Shown: positions 7,919 through 17,258, counted from the stretch's first letter. The stretch is DNA of 45,799 bases from Sphingomonas sp. CCH10-B3 (GCF_001556185.1 NZ_LSIJ01000063.1:1-45799); one strand, 5' to 3'. Translations and numbers: made by a program. Notes: generated by a model not told the origin, from the sequence alone.

Positions 7919-9559
7919 TCAACGCTTTTGCCAAACCTTGACGCCGCCGATCCACGTCTGCTCGACCTTGGTCGCGCGCAGGTCGCTGGCCGAAACGGCG
8001 GTCGGATCACGATCGACGATGATGAAATCGGCATATTGGCCGGGGGCAAGCCGCCCGAACTGCGCCTCGGCAAAACCGGCATAGGCGGCGTCGATTGTAT
8101 AGGCTTTCCACGCCTGTTCGCGCGTCACGCGTTCCTGCGGCTGCCAACCGCCGAACGGCTGCCCTTCGGCATCAGTGCGAGTGAACCCGGCCGCCCAGCC
8201 AGCGAAGGGATCGGGGCTTTCGACCGGATAGTCGGTACCGAACGCGAGCGGCACGCCCTGCTTCAGCATCGTTGCCCAGGCATAGGCGCCCGCCAGACGA
8301 TCTTGTCCAAGCCGCGCCTCGGCCATCGTTCGGTCGCTGGTCTCGTGCACCGGCTGCATCGAGGCAATCGTGCCGTGGCGCGCGAACTGCGGCAGGTCAG
8401 CAGGGTCGACGATCTGGGCATGCTCGATCCGCCAGCGTCGGTCGCCCTTGTACGTGTCGGCAAGCTCGTCGATCGCGCCCAGCACCTGCGCATTGGCGCG
8501 GTCGCCGATCGCGTGCACCGCGACCTGATAGCCGTCCATCGCCGCGCGGCTCATCAGGTTGCGCAGCTGTGCATCGCTCAGGAACCCCGCACCGCTTTGC
8601 GTGGCAGCATCGCTATAAGGCGCCTTCAGCCACGCGCCGCGCGAGCCGAGCGCGCCATCGGTGTAGAGCTTGACGCCGTTCAGCTTCAGCCGCCCCTGAT
8701 ACAGCCACGGCGTCGGCCCGGTGCCGCCGATGCGGATCGTATCCTCGACGCCCGCGCCATAGCTCATGATCCGCACGCGCATTGCGCCTGCGTCTCCGGC
8801 GCGGCGATAGGTCATCCAGTCGTCGAGCGTCGTGCCCATGTCGGCGGTCGCAGTGATGCCGAAACCGAGCAGGATTTCCTGCGCCTTGTAGAATGCGAGC
8901 GCCCGTTCCTTCGGCAGCGGCATCGGCACCGCGCGCTGCACCAGCGCCTGCGCTGAATCGACGAACACGCCATTGGGTTCGGTACCGGTCTTTTCGATCC
9001 GCCCGCCCGCCGGCGTCTCGCTCTTGGCAGTGACGCCGGCAGCCTTCATCGCCGCCGTATTGGCCCAGCTGGCATGGCCGTCGGCACGCGAGAGCCAGAC
9101 CGGGCGGTCGCTCACGGCGGCATCAAGGTCGGCCGCCGTCGGGAAGCGCCCCAGCCCCCATTTCTCCTGGTTCCAGCCGCCGCCGAGGATCCATTTGCGC
9201 TCAGGGTTGGCCGCCGCATAGGCGGCGATCTTCGCCTTGGCCTCGTCAAGCGTCTTGGTGTCCGACAGATCGAGTTCGAGCGCACGGAAGCCGAGTTCCA
9301 TCACATGGCCGTGCGCGTCGACGAAGCCGGGGATCAGCACCTTGCCCTTCATGTCGGCGCGCCAGTCGAGCCGGTCGGGGCGCTTGTCGCCGTCCTTCAG
9401 CAGCCGCACGACCTTGCCCTCGTTCGACACCAAGAGAGCACTGAAGCGGACGACCACGCCGCGCTCGTCGAGCGTGACGCCGTCGACATTGTCGACCAGT
9501 CCATCGGCGTGGGCCGGGGCGGCCAGCAGCAGGGCAGCGAGCGCGAGCAGCTTTTTCAT
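7919..9559 (-). CDS. Exported amidohydrolase (YtcJ-like, Amidohydro_3)
   Basis: Metal-dependent hydrolase of the amidohydrolase superfamily, probably periplasmic. A clear signal peptide (MKKLLALAALLLAAPAHA) is followed by the first metal-binding motif PGFVDAHGHVMELG (His83, His85). Later family blocks include VHAIGDRAN, RIEHAQIV and, near the C-terminus, FGTDYPVESPDPFAGW. At 546 residues it matches the YtcJ-like group. GGAG lies about 9 bases before the ATG. The neighbour at 9722 is divergent. Members of this group act on varied amides and N-acyl compounds, so the substrate cannot be named. Confidence 0.88.
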   Translation of the reverse strand: MKKLLALAALLLAAPAHADGLVDNVDGVTLDERGVVVRFSALLVSNEGKVVRLLKDGDKRPDRLDWRADMKGKVLIPGFVDAHGHVMELGFRALELDLSDTKTLDEAKAKIAAYAAANPERKWILGGGWNQEKWGLGRFPTAADLDAAVSDRPVWLSRADGHASWANTAAMKAAGVTAKSETPAGGRIEKTGTEPNGVFVDSAQALVQRAVPMPLPKERALAFYKAQEILLGFGITATADMGTTLDDWMTYRRAGDAGAMRVRIMSYGAGVEDTIRIGGTGPTPWLYQGRLKLNGVKLYTDGALGSRGAWLKAPYSDAATQSGAGFLSDAQLRNLMSRAAMDGYQVAVHAIGDRANAQVLGAIDELADTYKGDRRWRIEHAQIVDPADLPQFARHGTIASMQPVHETSDRTMAEARLGQDRLAGAYAWATMLKQGVPLAFGTDYPVESPDPFAGWAAGFTRTDAEGQPFGGWQPQERVTREQAWKAYTIDAAYAGFAEAQFGRLAPGQYADFIIVDRDPTAVSASDLRATKVEQTWIGGVKVWQKR

Positions 9560-9721
9560 TCACTTCGTCTCCAGGCACAGGCAATCGGCTGGCAGGGCAT
9601 GGCCAGCAGCCCTCGGGCATAAGCACTGTTCCCCCATGGCGCCAGATGGTCTAGGCCCCCGCCCCACCACCGCCCTTGGACTGTACCCGCAGCCCGGCAG
9701 CAAGAGGACCGAACCGCGCGC

Positions 9722-10945
9722 ATGGCGAGCATCCCCGACCTTCCCGTTTCGATCGACGACATCCGCGCGGCCCATGCCCGCATCGCCGGCGCGATCGTCC
9801 GCACGCCGACGCTCGTCAGCCGCACGTTGTCCGAACTGACCGGCGCGACCGTTTATCTGAAGTTCGAAAATCACCAGTTCACCGCCGCCTACAAGGAACG
9901 TGGCGCGCTCAACACGCTGCTGCAGTTGCCGCGCGACACCAAGGGCGTGATCGCGGCATCGGCGGGCAATCATGCGCAGGGGTTGGCCTATCACGCGCAC
10001 CGGCTCGGCATTCCGGCGACGATCGTTATGCCGACGACGACGCCGATCGTGAAGGTCACGCAGACCGAAGGTCACGGCGCCAATGTGATTCTGGTCGGCG
10101 AGACGTTCGACGAAGCCTATGCGCATGCGCGCATGCTCGAGGCCGAACAGGGCCTGACGTTCGTCCATCCGTTCGACGACCGGCGGATCATCGCCGGGCA
10201 AGGCACCGCCGCGATCGAAATGCTGGAGGATGCGCCCGACATCGACATGTTCGTAACGCCGATCGGCGGCGGCGGGCTGATCAGCGGCATGGCGGTCGTC
10301 GCGCGCGCGGCGGGCCGCCCGATCGAGGTCGTCGGCGTCGAGGCCGAACTGTTCCCGTCGATGTACAACCGCGTCCGCAACGGCCAGCTGCCCTGCGGCG
10401 GCGAAACGCTGGCGGAGGGCATTGCGGTGAAGGAACCGGGCCTGATCACCGGCCGCATGGTCGAACTGCTGGTCGACGACATCGTGCTGGTGAGCGAGCG
10501 CAGCCTCGAAAAAGCGGTGTCGCTGCTCGTCCAGATCGAAAAGACCGTGGTCGAGGGCGCGGGCGCCGCTGGCCTTGCCGCGCTGATCCAGCATCCCGAA
10601 CGCTTCAAGGGCAAGACCGTCGGGCTGGTGCTGTGCGGCGGCAACATCGACACGCGGCTGCTGGCGAATGTGCTGGTCCGCGATCTCGCGCGTTCGGGGC
10701 GGCTCGCGCGCGTGCAGATCCGGCTGCAGGACCAGCCGGGCGCGCTGTTCAAGCTGGCGGGCGTATTCGATGCCGAACGCGTCAACATCATGGAAGTCTA
10801 TCACCAGCGCATTTTCACCTCGCTGCCCGCCAAGGGGCTGATCACCGAGATCGAATGCGAAACCCGCGACCGCGCGCATCTTGAGCGGCTGCTGACGGCA
10901 GTGCGCGCCGCCGGTTATGAAGCGAGCCTGATCGAACTCGCCTGA
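9722..10945 (+). CDS. ilvA: Threonine ammonia-lyase with ACT domain
   Basis: PLP enzyme that deaminates threonine to 2-oxobutanoate, the first step toward isoleucine. The PLP lysine is Lys58 in TAAYKERGALN, and the phosphate-binding glycine loop reads GGGGLISGMA. Residues about 330-407 form an ACT domain (LQDQPGALFKLAGVF...), the likely regulatory part. At 407 residues it is the short form with one ACT-like domain, as in many alphaproteobacterial threonine dehydratases annotated as IlvA, rather than the 514-residue E. coli IlvA. It could serve biosynthetic or catabolic roles. It stands alone between a divergent amidohydrolase and bpt, 228 bases upstream of the latter. Confidence 0.9.
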   Translation: MASIPDLPVSIDDIRAAHARIAGAIVRTPTLVSRTLSELTGATVYLKFENHQFTAAYKERGALNTLLQLPRDTKGVIAASAGNHAQGLAYHAHRLGIPATIVMPTTTPIVKVTQTEGHGANVILVGETFDEAYAHARMLEAEQGLTFVHPFDDRRIIAGQGTAAIEMLEDAPDIDMFVTPIGGGGLISGMAVVARAAGRPIEVVGVEAELFPSMYNRVRNGQLPCGGETLAEGIAVKEPGLITGRMVELLVDDIVLVSERSLEKAVSLLVQIEKTVVEGAGAAGLAALIQHPERFKGKTVGLVLCGGNIDTRLLANVLVRDLARSGRLARVQIRLQDQPGALFKLAGVFDAERVNIMEVYHQRIFTSLPAKGLITEIECETRDRAHLERLLTAVRAAGYEASLIELA

Positions 10946-11105
10946 GGCGACCGCGAGCCGAAGCGAATCTCACGAGCGACGGACCGAGTCGGCGGCCGCG
11001 TGCGGCGCGGTGGCCGATCGGCTATCATCGCGGCGTGCCGATTGCGCATCTCCCGCTAATCCACAGCTCTGTTAACCCTCTTTCGTGGTAAAGCGGCTTT
11101 TCATC

Positions 11106-11177
11106 ATGATCGCGACGATTCATAACAGCCCCCAAGCGCGTCGGCGGGCGTCGCGCGAGGGGACCATCGAGCGGTGA
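11106..11177 (+). CDS. Possible 23-codon upstream ORF of bpt
   Basis: ATG at 11106 opens a 23-residue frame whose TGA (11175-11177) overlaps the bpt GTG start as GTGA. No strong ribosome-binding site or homology is evident, and the peptide ([13 protein letters not shown]...) is unrecognised. The overlap geometry is typical of translational coupling, so it may be a leader peptide, or chance. Confidence 0.2.
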   Translation: MIATIHNSPQARRRASREGTIER

Positions 11178-11956
11178 CCGCGCCTTTTCGCTTTCCGCGC
11201 TTCTTCGTGACCAGCCCGTCGCCCTGCCCCTATCTGCCGGGGCGGCTGGAGCGCAAAGTGTTCACCGAGCTGGCCGGGCCGCACGCCGCCGAACTCAACG
11301 ACGCGCTTGGCCGAATCGGGTTCCGCCGCAGCCAGTCCGTGGCCTATCGCCCGAGCTGCGCGGGATGTTCGGCCTGCGTGTCGGTCCGCGTGGTCGCGGA
11401 CCAGTTCGCGCCCAACGCGACGCAGCGCAAGCTGATCCGCCGCCACGCCGATCTCGATGTGCGCGCCTGTCAGCCATGGGCGACCGACGAGCAATATGAT
11501 CTGCTCCGTCGCTATCTGGCGAGCCGCCATCCCGGCGGCGGCATGGCCGGGATGGACGAGGCCGATTATGCCGACATGGTCGAGCAGTCGCCGGTCAAAT
11601 CCTATGTCATCGAATATCGCGAGCCTGCGCGCCCGGGGCGACGCGGGCGGCTGGTCGGCGCTTGCCTGACCGATCAGCAGGTCGACGGGCTGTCGATGAT
11701 CTACAGCTTCTTCGATGCCGACCATGAAGAGCGTCAGGGCCTAGGCAATCTCATCATTCTCGATCACATCCTGCGCGCGCGCGCCGCGGGGCTGCCCTAT
11801 GTCTATCTCGGCTATTGGGTGAAGGGCAGCGCGCGGATGAGCTACAAGACGCGTTATCGCCCGATCGAAGTGCTCGGGCCGACCGGCTGGAGCCTGCTCG
11901 CGGACGAAGACGCCGCACCGGCCAAGCTCCCGCTGCCCGCTGACGAGCTGGTCTAG
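11174..11956 (+). CDS. bpt: Aspartate/glutamate leucyltransferase Bpt (N-end rule)
   Basis: Transfers leucine from Leu-tRNA to proteins with N-terminal Asp or Glu, marking them for ClpS/ClpAP degradation. It has the ATE1-like N-terminal block with the cysteine-rich segment [15 protein letters not shown] (about residues 57-71) and the C-terminal GNAT-like half ending [19 protein letters not shown], which is diagnostic for the bacterial Bpt/Ate family. The length of 260 residues is normal. The start is GTG, with GAGGGGA about 10 bases upstream. A small upstream frame overlaps this start by GTGA. The call is secure on family; substrate residues follow from family knowledge. Confidence 0.92.
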   Translation: MTAPFRFPRFFVTSPSPCPYLPGRLERKVFTELAGPHAAELNDALGRIGFRRSQSVAYRPSCAGCSACVSVRVVADQFAPNATQRKLIRRHADLDVRACQPWATDEQYDLLRRYLASRHPGGGMAGMDEADYADMVEQSPVKSYVIEYREPARPGRRGRLVGACLTDQQVDGLSMIYSFFDADHEERQGLGNLIILDHILRARAAGLPYVYLGYWVKGSARMSYKTRYRPIEVLGPTGWSLLADEDAAPAKLPLPADELV

Positions 11957-11968
11957 CGCCTGCCTCCG

Positions 11969-12013
11969 GCGACTGTCACAGTCGCGTCATGCCGCCGATG
12001 CTATCGGGGGCAT
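11969..12013. repeat. Two short inverted repeats after bpt
   Basis: Between bpt and the next gene lie a perfect 7-bp stem with 3-base loop (11969-11985) and an 11-bp stem with one mismatch and 3-base loop (11989-12013). Neither has a T-run. They may slow or end transcription from bpt. Confidence 0.35.
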
Positions 12014-12029
12014 CGATCATGGGAGACGG

Positions 12030-14729
12030 ATGATGCGGATCGCGGTTGCGCTGGCGCTGCTCGGTACGGGGTTGGCCTCTGACAGCATGGCGGTGGCCGC
12101 TGACGACATCCTGCCGACCGGCCAGCGCATCACCCCGCTCGCCGCACCGGGCAGCACCATGATCGCGCTCGATCCCGAAGTCGCCGAGCTGCCGGGGCTG
12201 AAGCTCGGGTTTGCCGTCAACGCGGTGCTGTCGCCCGATCGCACCCGGCTGGCGATCGTGACGGCGGGCACCAACAGCCTGGCAGGGCCGGACGGCAAGC
12301 CGCTCAATCCCAAGGCGACGGGCGATTTCATCGTCATATACGACGTGACCGGCCCCACCCCGCGCCGCACCGCGACGATCGATGTGCCAGCCAGCTATGG
12401 CGGGCTCGCGTGGAGCGCCGACGGTCGCAAGCTCTATGTCGCGACCGGCGTCGACGACAGCGTGCGCGGCTATGCCGAGGCGGGCGGCGTCTGGACCCTC
12501 ATCGGCACGCCCATCAAGCTCGGCCATGGCGCGGGCATCGGCATCGACACCAAGCCGCTCGCCGCCGGCATCGCCTTGTTCGACCGCGACACCCGGCTCG
12601 CCGTCGCCAATCGCCACAATGACAGCGTGTCGATCGTCGATCTTGCCAGCGGCGCGGTGCGCGAGATCGATCTGCGCCCCGGTGGCGGCAAGCCCGGCGG
12701 CACTTCGCCTTACTGGATCGCGGTTGCGGGCAAGACGCTCTGGGTGACGAGCCAGCGCGACCGCGAGCTGGTCGAGGTCGACCCGGTCGCGGGGCGGGTG
12801 CTGCGCCGCGTCGCGCTGAAGGGCGTGCCCAACCGCGTCATCGCCGACCGCGCGGGCAAACGCCTGTTCGTGACCGAGGACAATGCCGATCTGGTCGAGA
12901 TCGTCGATGCGGCGAAGGGCGTGGTCGCGCAAGCCGTCCCGACCCTGCCCGACACGCGCACGCGGCCGCGCGGCGCCACGCCGACCAGCCTCGCCCTGTC
13001 GGGCGACGAGCGCACGCTCTATGCCACCAATGCCGGCACCAATGCGGTCGCCGTCATCAGCCTCGCTGCCCGCAAGCCACGCCTCGCCGGGTTGATCCCG
13101 ACCGGCTGGTACCCCGCCGCGGTCGCCTGGACACCGAAGCGGCTGTTCGTGATCGATACCAAGGGTCAGGCCGGCCCCAATCGCGGCTGGTGCGCGCAGA
13201 TCGTACGGATGAAGCAGCAGGGCGACTGCGCTAAACCGCGCGTCGGCCGGGCAAGCAATGATTACATCCTCCAGCGCGTCCGCTCGGACCTGCTGACGAT
13301 TCCGCTGCCGTCGGCCAAGACGCTTGCGGCGCTGACGCCGCGCGCGCTTGCCAACGCCCGGATCGGCGCCGCCGCGAGCCGCGCCGATACGCTCAAAATG
13401 GCTGAGCTGCGCAAGCGGATCAAACACGTCATCTATATCGTCAAGGAAAACCGCACCTATGATCAGGTGCTCGGCGACCTGCCGCGCGGCAACGGCGACC
13501 CGCGCCTGGCCCAGTTCGGGCGCGCGATCACGCCCAACCAGCATGCGCTGGCCGAACAATTCGTGACGCTCGACGATTTCCGCGTGTCGGGCGAAGTCTC
13601 GGGTGATGGCTGGCAGTGGAGCACGGCCGGCCGCGCAACCGACGTCAACGAACAGCTGGTCCACGCGCAATATTCGGGCAAGGGCGGCAGCTACGACAGC
13701 GAAGGCACCGAACGCGGTGTCGTCGTCAGCGGCAACAAGGCCGAACGCCGCGCCGCACAACCGCTGGTCGACGAGGACGACGATCGGCTGGCAGGCAACC
13801 GTAACGCCGCCGAAATCGACGGGCCAGAGGATGAGCGCGGGCTCGGTTATCTGTGGGATGCCGCGCACCGGGCCGGCAAGTCGGTGCGCAACTATGGCTT
13901 CTTCCTCGACCTCTCGCGTTACGACCAGCCCGTCGACAAGGGCGGCATCCCGCCGCTCGAAGACCCGTTCGCGAGCAAGACTCCGGTCGCGGTCGTCGCC
14001 AGCAGCTTCCTGAAGCCGCTCACCGACCCCTATTTCCGCGGTTTCGACAGCCAGCTCCCCGATTTCTTCCGCTTCCGCGAATGGCAGCGCGAATTCAAAC
14101 AGTTCGAGGCCAAGGGGACGATGCCGTCACTGTCGTTCGTGCGCTTCATGAACGATCACATGGGCGCGTTCGACACTGCCATCCGCGGCGTCAACACCCC
14201 CGAGACGCAGCAGGCCGACAATGACTATGCCGTCGGGCTGCTGGTCGAAGCGATCGCCAACAGCCGCTTCGCCAAGGACACTTTGGTCTTCGTGCTCGAG
14301 GATGATGCGCAGGACGGCCCCGACCATGTCGACGCCCACCGATCAATCGCGTTTGTCGCCGGACCCTATGTCAAGCAGGGCGCCGTGGTCTCGACACGCT
14401 ATACGACGGTCGACATGATCCGCACGATCGAAGCGATCCTGGGCCTGAAGCCGAACAACCTCTTCGACGGCGGCGCGCGGCCGATGGCGGACGTGTTCGA
14501 TCTGGCGCAAGGGCCGCGCTGGTCATTCAAGGCGACGCCCGCGGACGTGCTCTATTCGACCAAGCTGCCGCTGCCGCCACGCCAGGCCGCCGGTCCGATC
14601 GCGCAACCGCGCCGCGATGCTGCGTGGTGGGCGGCGGCAACCAAGGGTTTCAACTGGAAGTCAGAGGACAAGAACGACGCCGATGCGTTCAATGCCGTGC
14701 TGGCGAAGGGGCTATCGGAGGGGAAATAG
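12030..14729 (+). CDS. YncE-like beta-propeller / alkaline phosphatase-fold fusion, exported
   Basis: A two-domain protein of 899 residues. After a signal peptide (about 1-23), residues about 40-400 form a YncE/YVTN-like beta-propeller with repeated blocks such as GLAWSADGRKLYVATG and LALSGDERTLYATNAGTNAVAVI. From about 465 there is a phosphoesterase domain of the alkaline phosphatase superfamily (KHVIYIVKENRTYDQVLGDL, then DGWQWSTAGRATD, and ALVFVLEDDAQDGPDHVDAHR-like metal-site blocks near 750). This fusion is a recognised family in databases, but its substrate is unknown. GGGAGA precedes the ATG pair at 12030/12033. With the PhoX-type gene it makes two exported phosphatase-fold proteins in the window. 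Confidence 0.85.
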   Translation: MMRIAVALALLGTGLASDSMAVAADDILPTGQRITPLAAPGSTMIALDPEVAELPGLKLGFAVNAVLSPDRTRLAIVTAGTNSLAGPDGKPLNPKATGDFIVIYDVTGPTPRRTATIDVPASYGGLAWSADGRKLYVATGVDDSVRGYAEAGGVWTLIGTPIKLGHGAGIGIDTKPLAAGIALFDRDTRLAVANRHNDSVSIVDLASGAVREIDLRPGGGKPGGTSPYWIAVAGKTLWVTSQRDRELVEVDPVAGRVLRRVALKGVPNRVIADRAGKRLFVTEDNADLVEIVDAAKGVVAQAVPTLPDTRTRPRGATPTSLALSGDERTLYATNAGTNAVAVISLAARKPRLAGLIPTGWYPAAVAWTPKRLFVIDTKGQAGPNRGWCAQIVRMKQQGDCAKPRVGRASNDYILQRVRSDLLTIPLPSAKTLAALTPRALANARIGAAASRADTLKMAELRKRIKHVIYIVKENRTYDQVLGDLPRGNGDPRLAQFGRAITPNQHALAEQFVTLDDFRVSGEVSGDGWQWSTAGRATDVNEQLVHAQYSGKGGSYDSEGTERGVVVSGNKAERRAAQPLVDEDDDRLAGNRNAAEIDGPEDERGLGYLWDAAHRAGKSVRNYGFFLDLSRYDQPVDKGGIPPLEDPFASKTPVAVVASSFLKPLTDPYFRGFDSQLPDFFRFREWQREFKQFEAKGTMPSLSFVRFMNDHMGAFDTAIRGVNTPETQQADNDYAVGLLVEAIANSRFAKDTLVFVLEDDAQDGPDHVDAHRSIAFVAGPYVKQGAVVSTRYTTVDMIRTIEAILGLKPNNLFDGGARPMADVFDLAQGPRWSFKATPADVLYSTKLPLPPRQAAGPIAQPRRDAAWWAAATKGFNWKSEDKNDADAFNAVLAKGLSEGK

Positions 14730-14952
14730 CCCCTTCGCCAGGGCAGCGACATGGGCCGAACGCGGCCCCGCCGCCGCCGCCGCTGCCCCCGCGCAGGCGC
14801 TCGGGCAGTGCCATGCCAGATGCGCGGCAGACGCTCGACGATCCACCGCGCACATCGTTGCCTGCATCCTCCCCATGGTGGGCCTCTGCGGACCCGTTGC
14901 ATCCGGAACGCTAGCGGACACGTAGCTGGATCATGGGCTCGTTTGGGTTGGC

Positions 14953-15729
14953 GTGATGATGCACGGGCGAATGATGGCGAACGCGGTCGAACCACATGAC
15001 AATGCGCTGCTCGGCGCGCTGCAGCCCGAGGACCAGTGCCTGATTGCCAGCCGGCTTCAGCGGCACGTTCTCAATGGCGGCGCCATCCTTCTCGACCCTG
15101 CGCAGCCGTTCGACCGCGTCTATTTTCCCGAAACCGCGGTGATCGGGCTGTGCGCGGAAACGGCAGCAGGCCGGCCGATGGGTGTCGGGCTGGTCGGTCG
15201 CGAGGCGATGGTCGGTTGGGAAGTGCTGCTGGGCGGCGCCGCCCCGGCGCTTACCGCTGTCACACTGCTGCAGGGCGGAACCATCCTGTCGCTGCCGGTG
15301 GCGACCTTGCGACGGGCGTGCGACGCCAGCGCGACGCTGACATCGGCATTGCTGCGCTCGGTCGGCGCGCTGATGCAGCAATTGGGTGCCGCCGTGGTCT
15401 CGACCGCGAGCGATCCGGCCGAGCGGCGGCTCGCGCGCTGGCTGCTGATGCTGCATGACCGCATCGACGGCGACGAACTGGCGATCAAGCACGGCGAACT
15501 TGGCGTGATGCTCAATCTGCGCCGCGCCACCATCACCGATTGCCTGCACATCCTTGAGGGCGAACGCGCGCTGCGCTGCACGCGCGGCCGGATTACCGTT
15601 CGCGACCGTGCCGTGCTGGAGCGTTTTGCTGCCCTTTTCCAAGGGACTGAAGACGGGCGCGGTGCGCGATCGACGCGCTCCGGTCCGCCCAGTGGCGGCA
15701 CTAACCTCCTGTTAGGCTTTCAGGCCTAG
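14953..15729 (+). CDS. Crp/Fnr family transcriptional regulator
   Basis: Cytoplasmic regulator with an N-terminal cyclic-nucleotide-binding-like beta-roll (about residues 15-135) and a C-terminal Crp-type winged helix (about 150-225; LAIKHGELGVMLNLRRATITDCL holds the recognition helix). There are no N-terminal cysteines for an iron-sulfur cluster, so it is not an oxygen-sensing Fnr. The phosphate-binding arginine of true cAMP receptors is not obvious either. The first codon is GTG at 14953; ATG codons at 14956, 14959 and further in are alternatives and no strong ribosome site decides. It matches the common sphingomonad Crp/Fnr group of unknown signal. Confidence 0.85.
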   Translation: MMMHGRMMANAVEPHDNALLGALQPEDQCLIASRLQRHVLNGGAILLDPAQPFDRVYFPETAVIGLCAETAAGRPMGVGLVGREAMVGWEVLLGGAAPALTAVTLLQGGTILSLPVATLRRACDASATLTSALLRSVGALMQQLGAAVVSTASDPAERRLARWLLMLHDRIDGDELAIKHGELGVMLNLRRATITDCLHILEGERALRCTRGRITVRDRAVLERFAALFQGTEDGRGARSTRSGPPSGGTNLLLGFQA

Positions 15730-15845
15730 GCTCGCGATCTGGGGAAGCATATCCGGGCCGGGCAAATGACGTGCAGCATGATTTCGAGGTCGAAGCCTTT
15801 GCGCTGCATTGCTGCGCCCGGAACCGCTGACGGCTGCTGATCGCG

Positions 15846-16172
15846 ATGGCGATGCCCCCGTCCGCACTCCGTTCGCCGTTCGATCCCCAACGTCGCGAAG
15901 GCGAGCGTGCGCGGGTGATGATGATCGCGTCGATCCGCGAGCGCGGCACGACCGCACACAATGCCGTCATCAACGACCTGTCGCGTCAGGGCTGCCAAGT
16001 CTCCAACATCTTCCTGCGCGCGGGCAAGCCAGTGTGGGTCAAATTCGGCCAGCTTGCCCCGATCGAAGGCATGGTGATGTGGGCACGCAGCGACCAGTGC
16101 GGCATCCGCTTCAATCAGGCGCTCCATCCCGCCGTGCTCGATCACGTCGCCGCCGCTGCGCGGGTGCGCTGA
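15846..16172 (+). CDS. PilZ domain protein
   Basis: A single PilZ domain of 108 residues, a probable cyclic-di-GMP receptor. The N-terminal arginine motif appears as RREGERARV (about 16-24) and the second motif as NDLSRQGCQV (about 43-52), close to the consensus D/N-x-S-x-x-G. No other domain is attached, so it would act by binding partners in the cytoplasm. ATG codons at 15846 and 15852 are both possible and the upstream ribosome site is weak. It follows the Crp/Fnr gene by 116 bases on the same strand and converges on the cytochrome gene. Confidence 0.83.
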   Translation: MAMPPSALRSPFDPQRREGERARVMMIASIRERGTTAHNAVINDLSRQGCQVSNIFLRAGKPVWVKFGQLAPIEGMVMWARSDQCGIRFNQALHPAVLDHVAAAARVR

Positions 16173-16218
16173 CCCGGCACAGTGATCGTTAGGGCGGCGA
16201 CGGGCCGTCAGCGCTTTT
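16166..16218 (+). terminator. Weak candidate terminator between convergent genes
   Basis: GCGCTGAC (16166-16173) and GTCAGCGC (16207-16214) are perfect complements, with shorter internal pairing, followed by TTTTCTT. The 33-base loop is long, so function as a terminator is uncertain. Confidence 0.3.
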
Positions 16219-16675
16219 CTTCAGCCTTGTATTTGTTGTGGCAGGCAGCGCAGGTGCCACCCAGCACCGCGAATTGAGCTGCAAAAGCGGCATTGTCGCC
16301 CGACTTTGCCAGCGCGTTGAGCTTGGCGGCTTCGGTCGCCATCGCAGCGGCAGCGGCTTCAAACCCGGCGCGGTCGCTCCAGACGGTGGGTAAGGCTTCG
16401 GATTTGGGGGTCGAGCTGCCAGCGGGGAACAGTCCCGGCAGCGCGCGTGCCCAACCGGCAATGGCGCCGGAGGGCAGTGCCAGCGTCTTCACATCGTCGC
16501 CGCGCGCAATCGCCGCCTTCATCGCCAGGAAATTGCCGAGGTTCAGCCGAAACGCGGACTGCCGTGCGGCAACCAGCGCCTCGGCACTCGGCGTGGTTTC
16601 GGCTGGCGCCGCGAAACCGCTACCGGCAACGCCAAACACCAGTGCGACAGCGGATAGAGCGAACAGGACGCGCAT
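16208..16675 (-). CDS. Class II cytochrome c (cytochrome c'-like), exported
   Basis: Periplasmic haem protein of 155 residues. A signal peptide (MRVLFALSAVALVFGVAGSGFAA without the last residues, cleavage near residue 22) is followed by a helical body and one haem site near the C-terminus, CAACH, preceded by GGT and followed by KYKAEEKR. A C-terminal CxxCH on a four-helix-type sequence is typical of cytochrome c'. The start at 16675 is preferred over the in-frame ATG at 16681 because AGGAG then sits 7 bases upstream. Such proteins bind NO or carry electrons; which applies here is unknown. Confidence 0.87.
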   Translation of the reverse strand: MRVLFALSAVALVFGVAGSGFAAPAETTPSAEALVAARQSAFRLNLGNFLAMKAAIARGDDVKTLALPSGAIAGWARALPGLFPAGSSTPKSEALPTVWSDRAGFEAAAAAMATEAAKLNALAKSGDNAAFAAQFAVLGGTCAACHNKYKAEEKR

Positions 16676-16803
16676 CGGCATTCTCCTCTCGGGTCGGTGA
16701 CGACGGAGGCTAGGCCGCGCGCGCCCGATCGGCAAGACGCCGCGCAAGTCCGCAAACACCGCGCCCCAGCCAATAGCGGCGGGGCGCGGCGCGCATGGGT
16801 CGA

Positions 16804-17157
16804 TCAATCGTCGTCGTCGTCGGCGTCATCGCCTTCGTCGGCGTCGTCATCGTCCATGTCGTCATCATCATCATCGTCGTCGTCATCATCGCCGGAGACG
16901 TCGGCGTCGTCCTCGTCTTCGTCTTCGTCTTCGTCTTCGTCCAGATCGGCATCGTCATCCTCGCCGAGATCGTCGTCGTCGGCATCCTCGTCCTCGGGGC
17001 CCATGTCCGGCGCAATATCGGTCAGCACGGTGCCATCGCTCGGCCCGTCGCCCGTCACTTCCAGGATTTCGGCGCGCTGGCTTTCATCATAGCCATCTTC
17101 GTCAAAGCCTTCGCCCACCGGACCGTCTCCGGCAATCTGCACGCCACCGATGCTCAT
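16804..17157 (-). CDS. Aspartate-rich acidic low-complexity protein
   Basis: A 117-residue protein with no recognised domain. The first 50 residues are ordinary (start MSIGGVQIAGDGPVGEG), while the last 65 are almost all Asp and Glu, with an uninterrupted run of 11 Asp. No signal peptide is seen from this start, which is chosen because GGAGACGGGAA precedes the ATG; an upstream in-frame start at 17199 has no such site. The DNA holds GAC/GAT triplet runs and a hexanucleotide repeat. A calcium- or metal-binding, DNA-mimic or chaperone-like role could be imagined, but nothing decides. An open frame this biased could also be partly a composition effect; the ribosome site argues for a real gene. 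Confidence 0.6.
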   Translation of the reverse strand: MSIGGVQIAGDGPVGEGFDEDGYDESQRAEILEVTGDGPSDGTVLTDIAPDMGPEDEDADDDDLGEDDDADLDEDEDEDEDEDDADVSGDDDDDDDDDDDMDDDDADEGDDADDDDD

Positions 17158-17258
17158 TTCCCGTCTCCTTGCCGCTTGGTTGCGGACCGACTCCGCCAAC
17201 GGCTCCGATGATCACCGGTTCCGGAGACTCTGTGATGACGTTAACTGGATTAGGATGA

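Noticed and set aside
11040..11085. CtrA site upstream of bpt (CTAA and TTAACC)
   Set aside because: The spacing is about 12 bases rather than 7, and only one half-site is good.
17230..17258. CtrA-like site before the Asp-rich gene (CTAA-N5-TTAAC on the minus strand)
   Set aside because: Spacing is 5 rather than 7 and the first half is imperfect.
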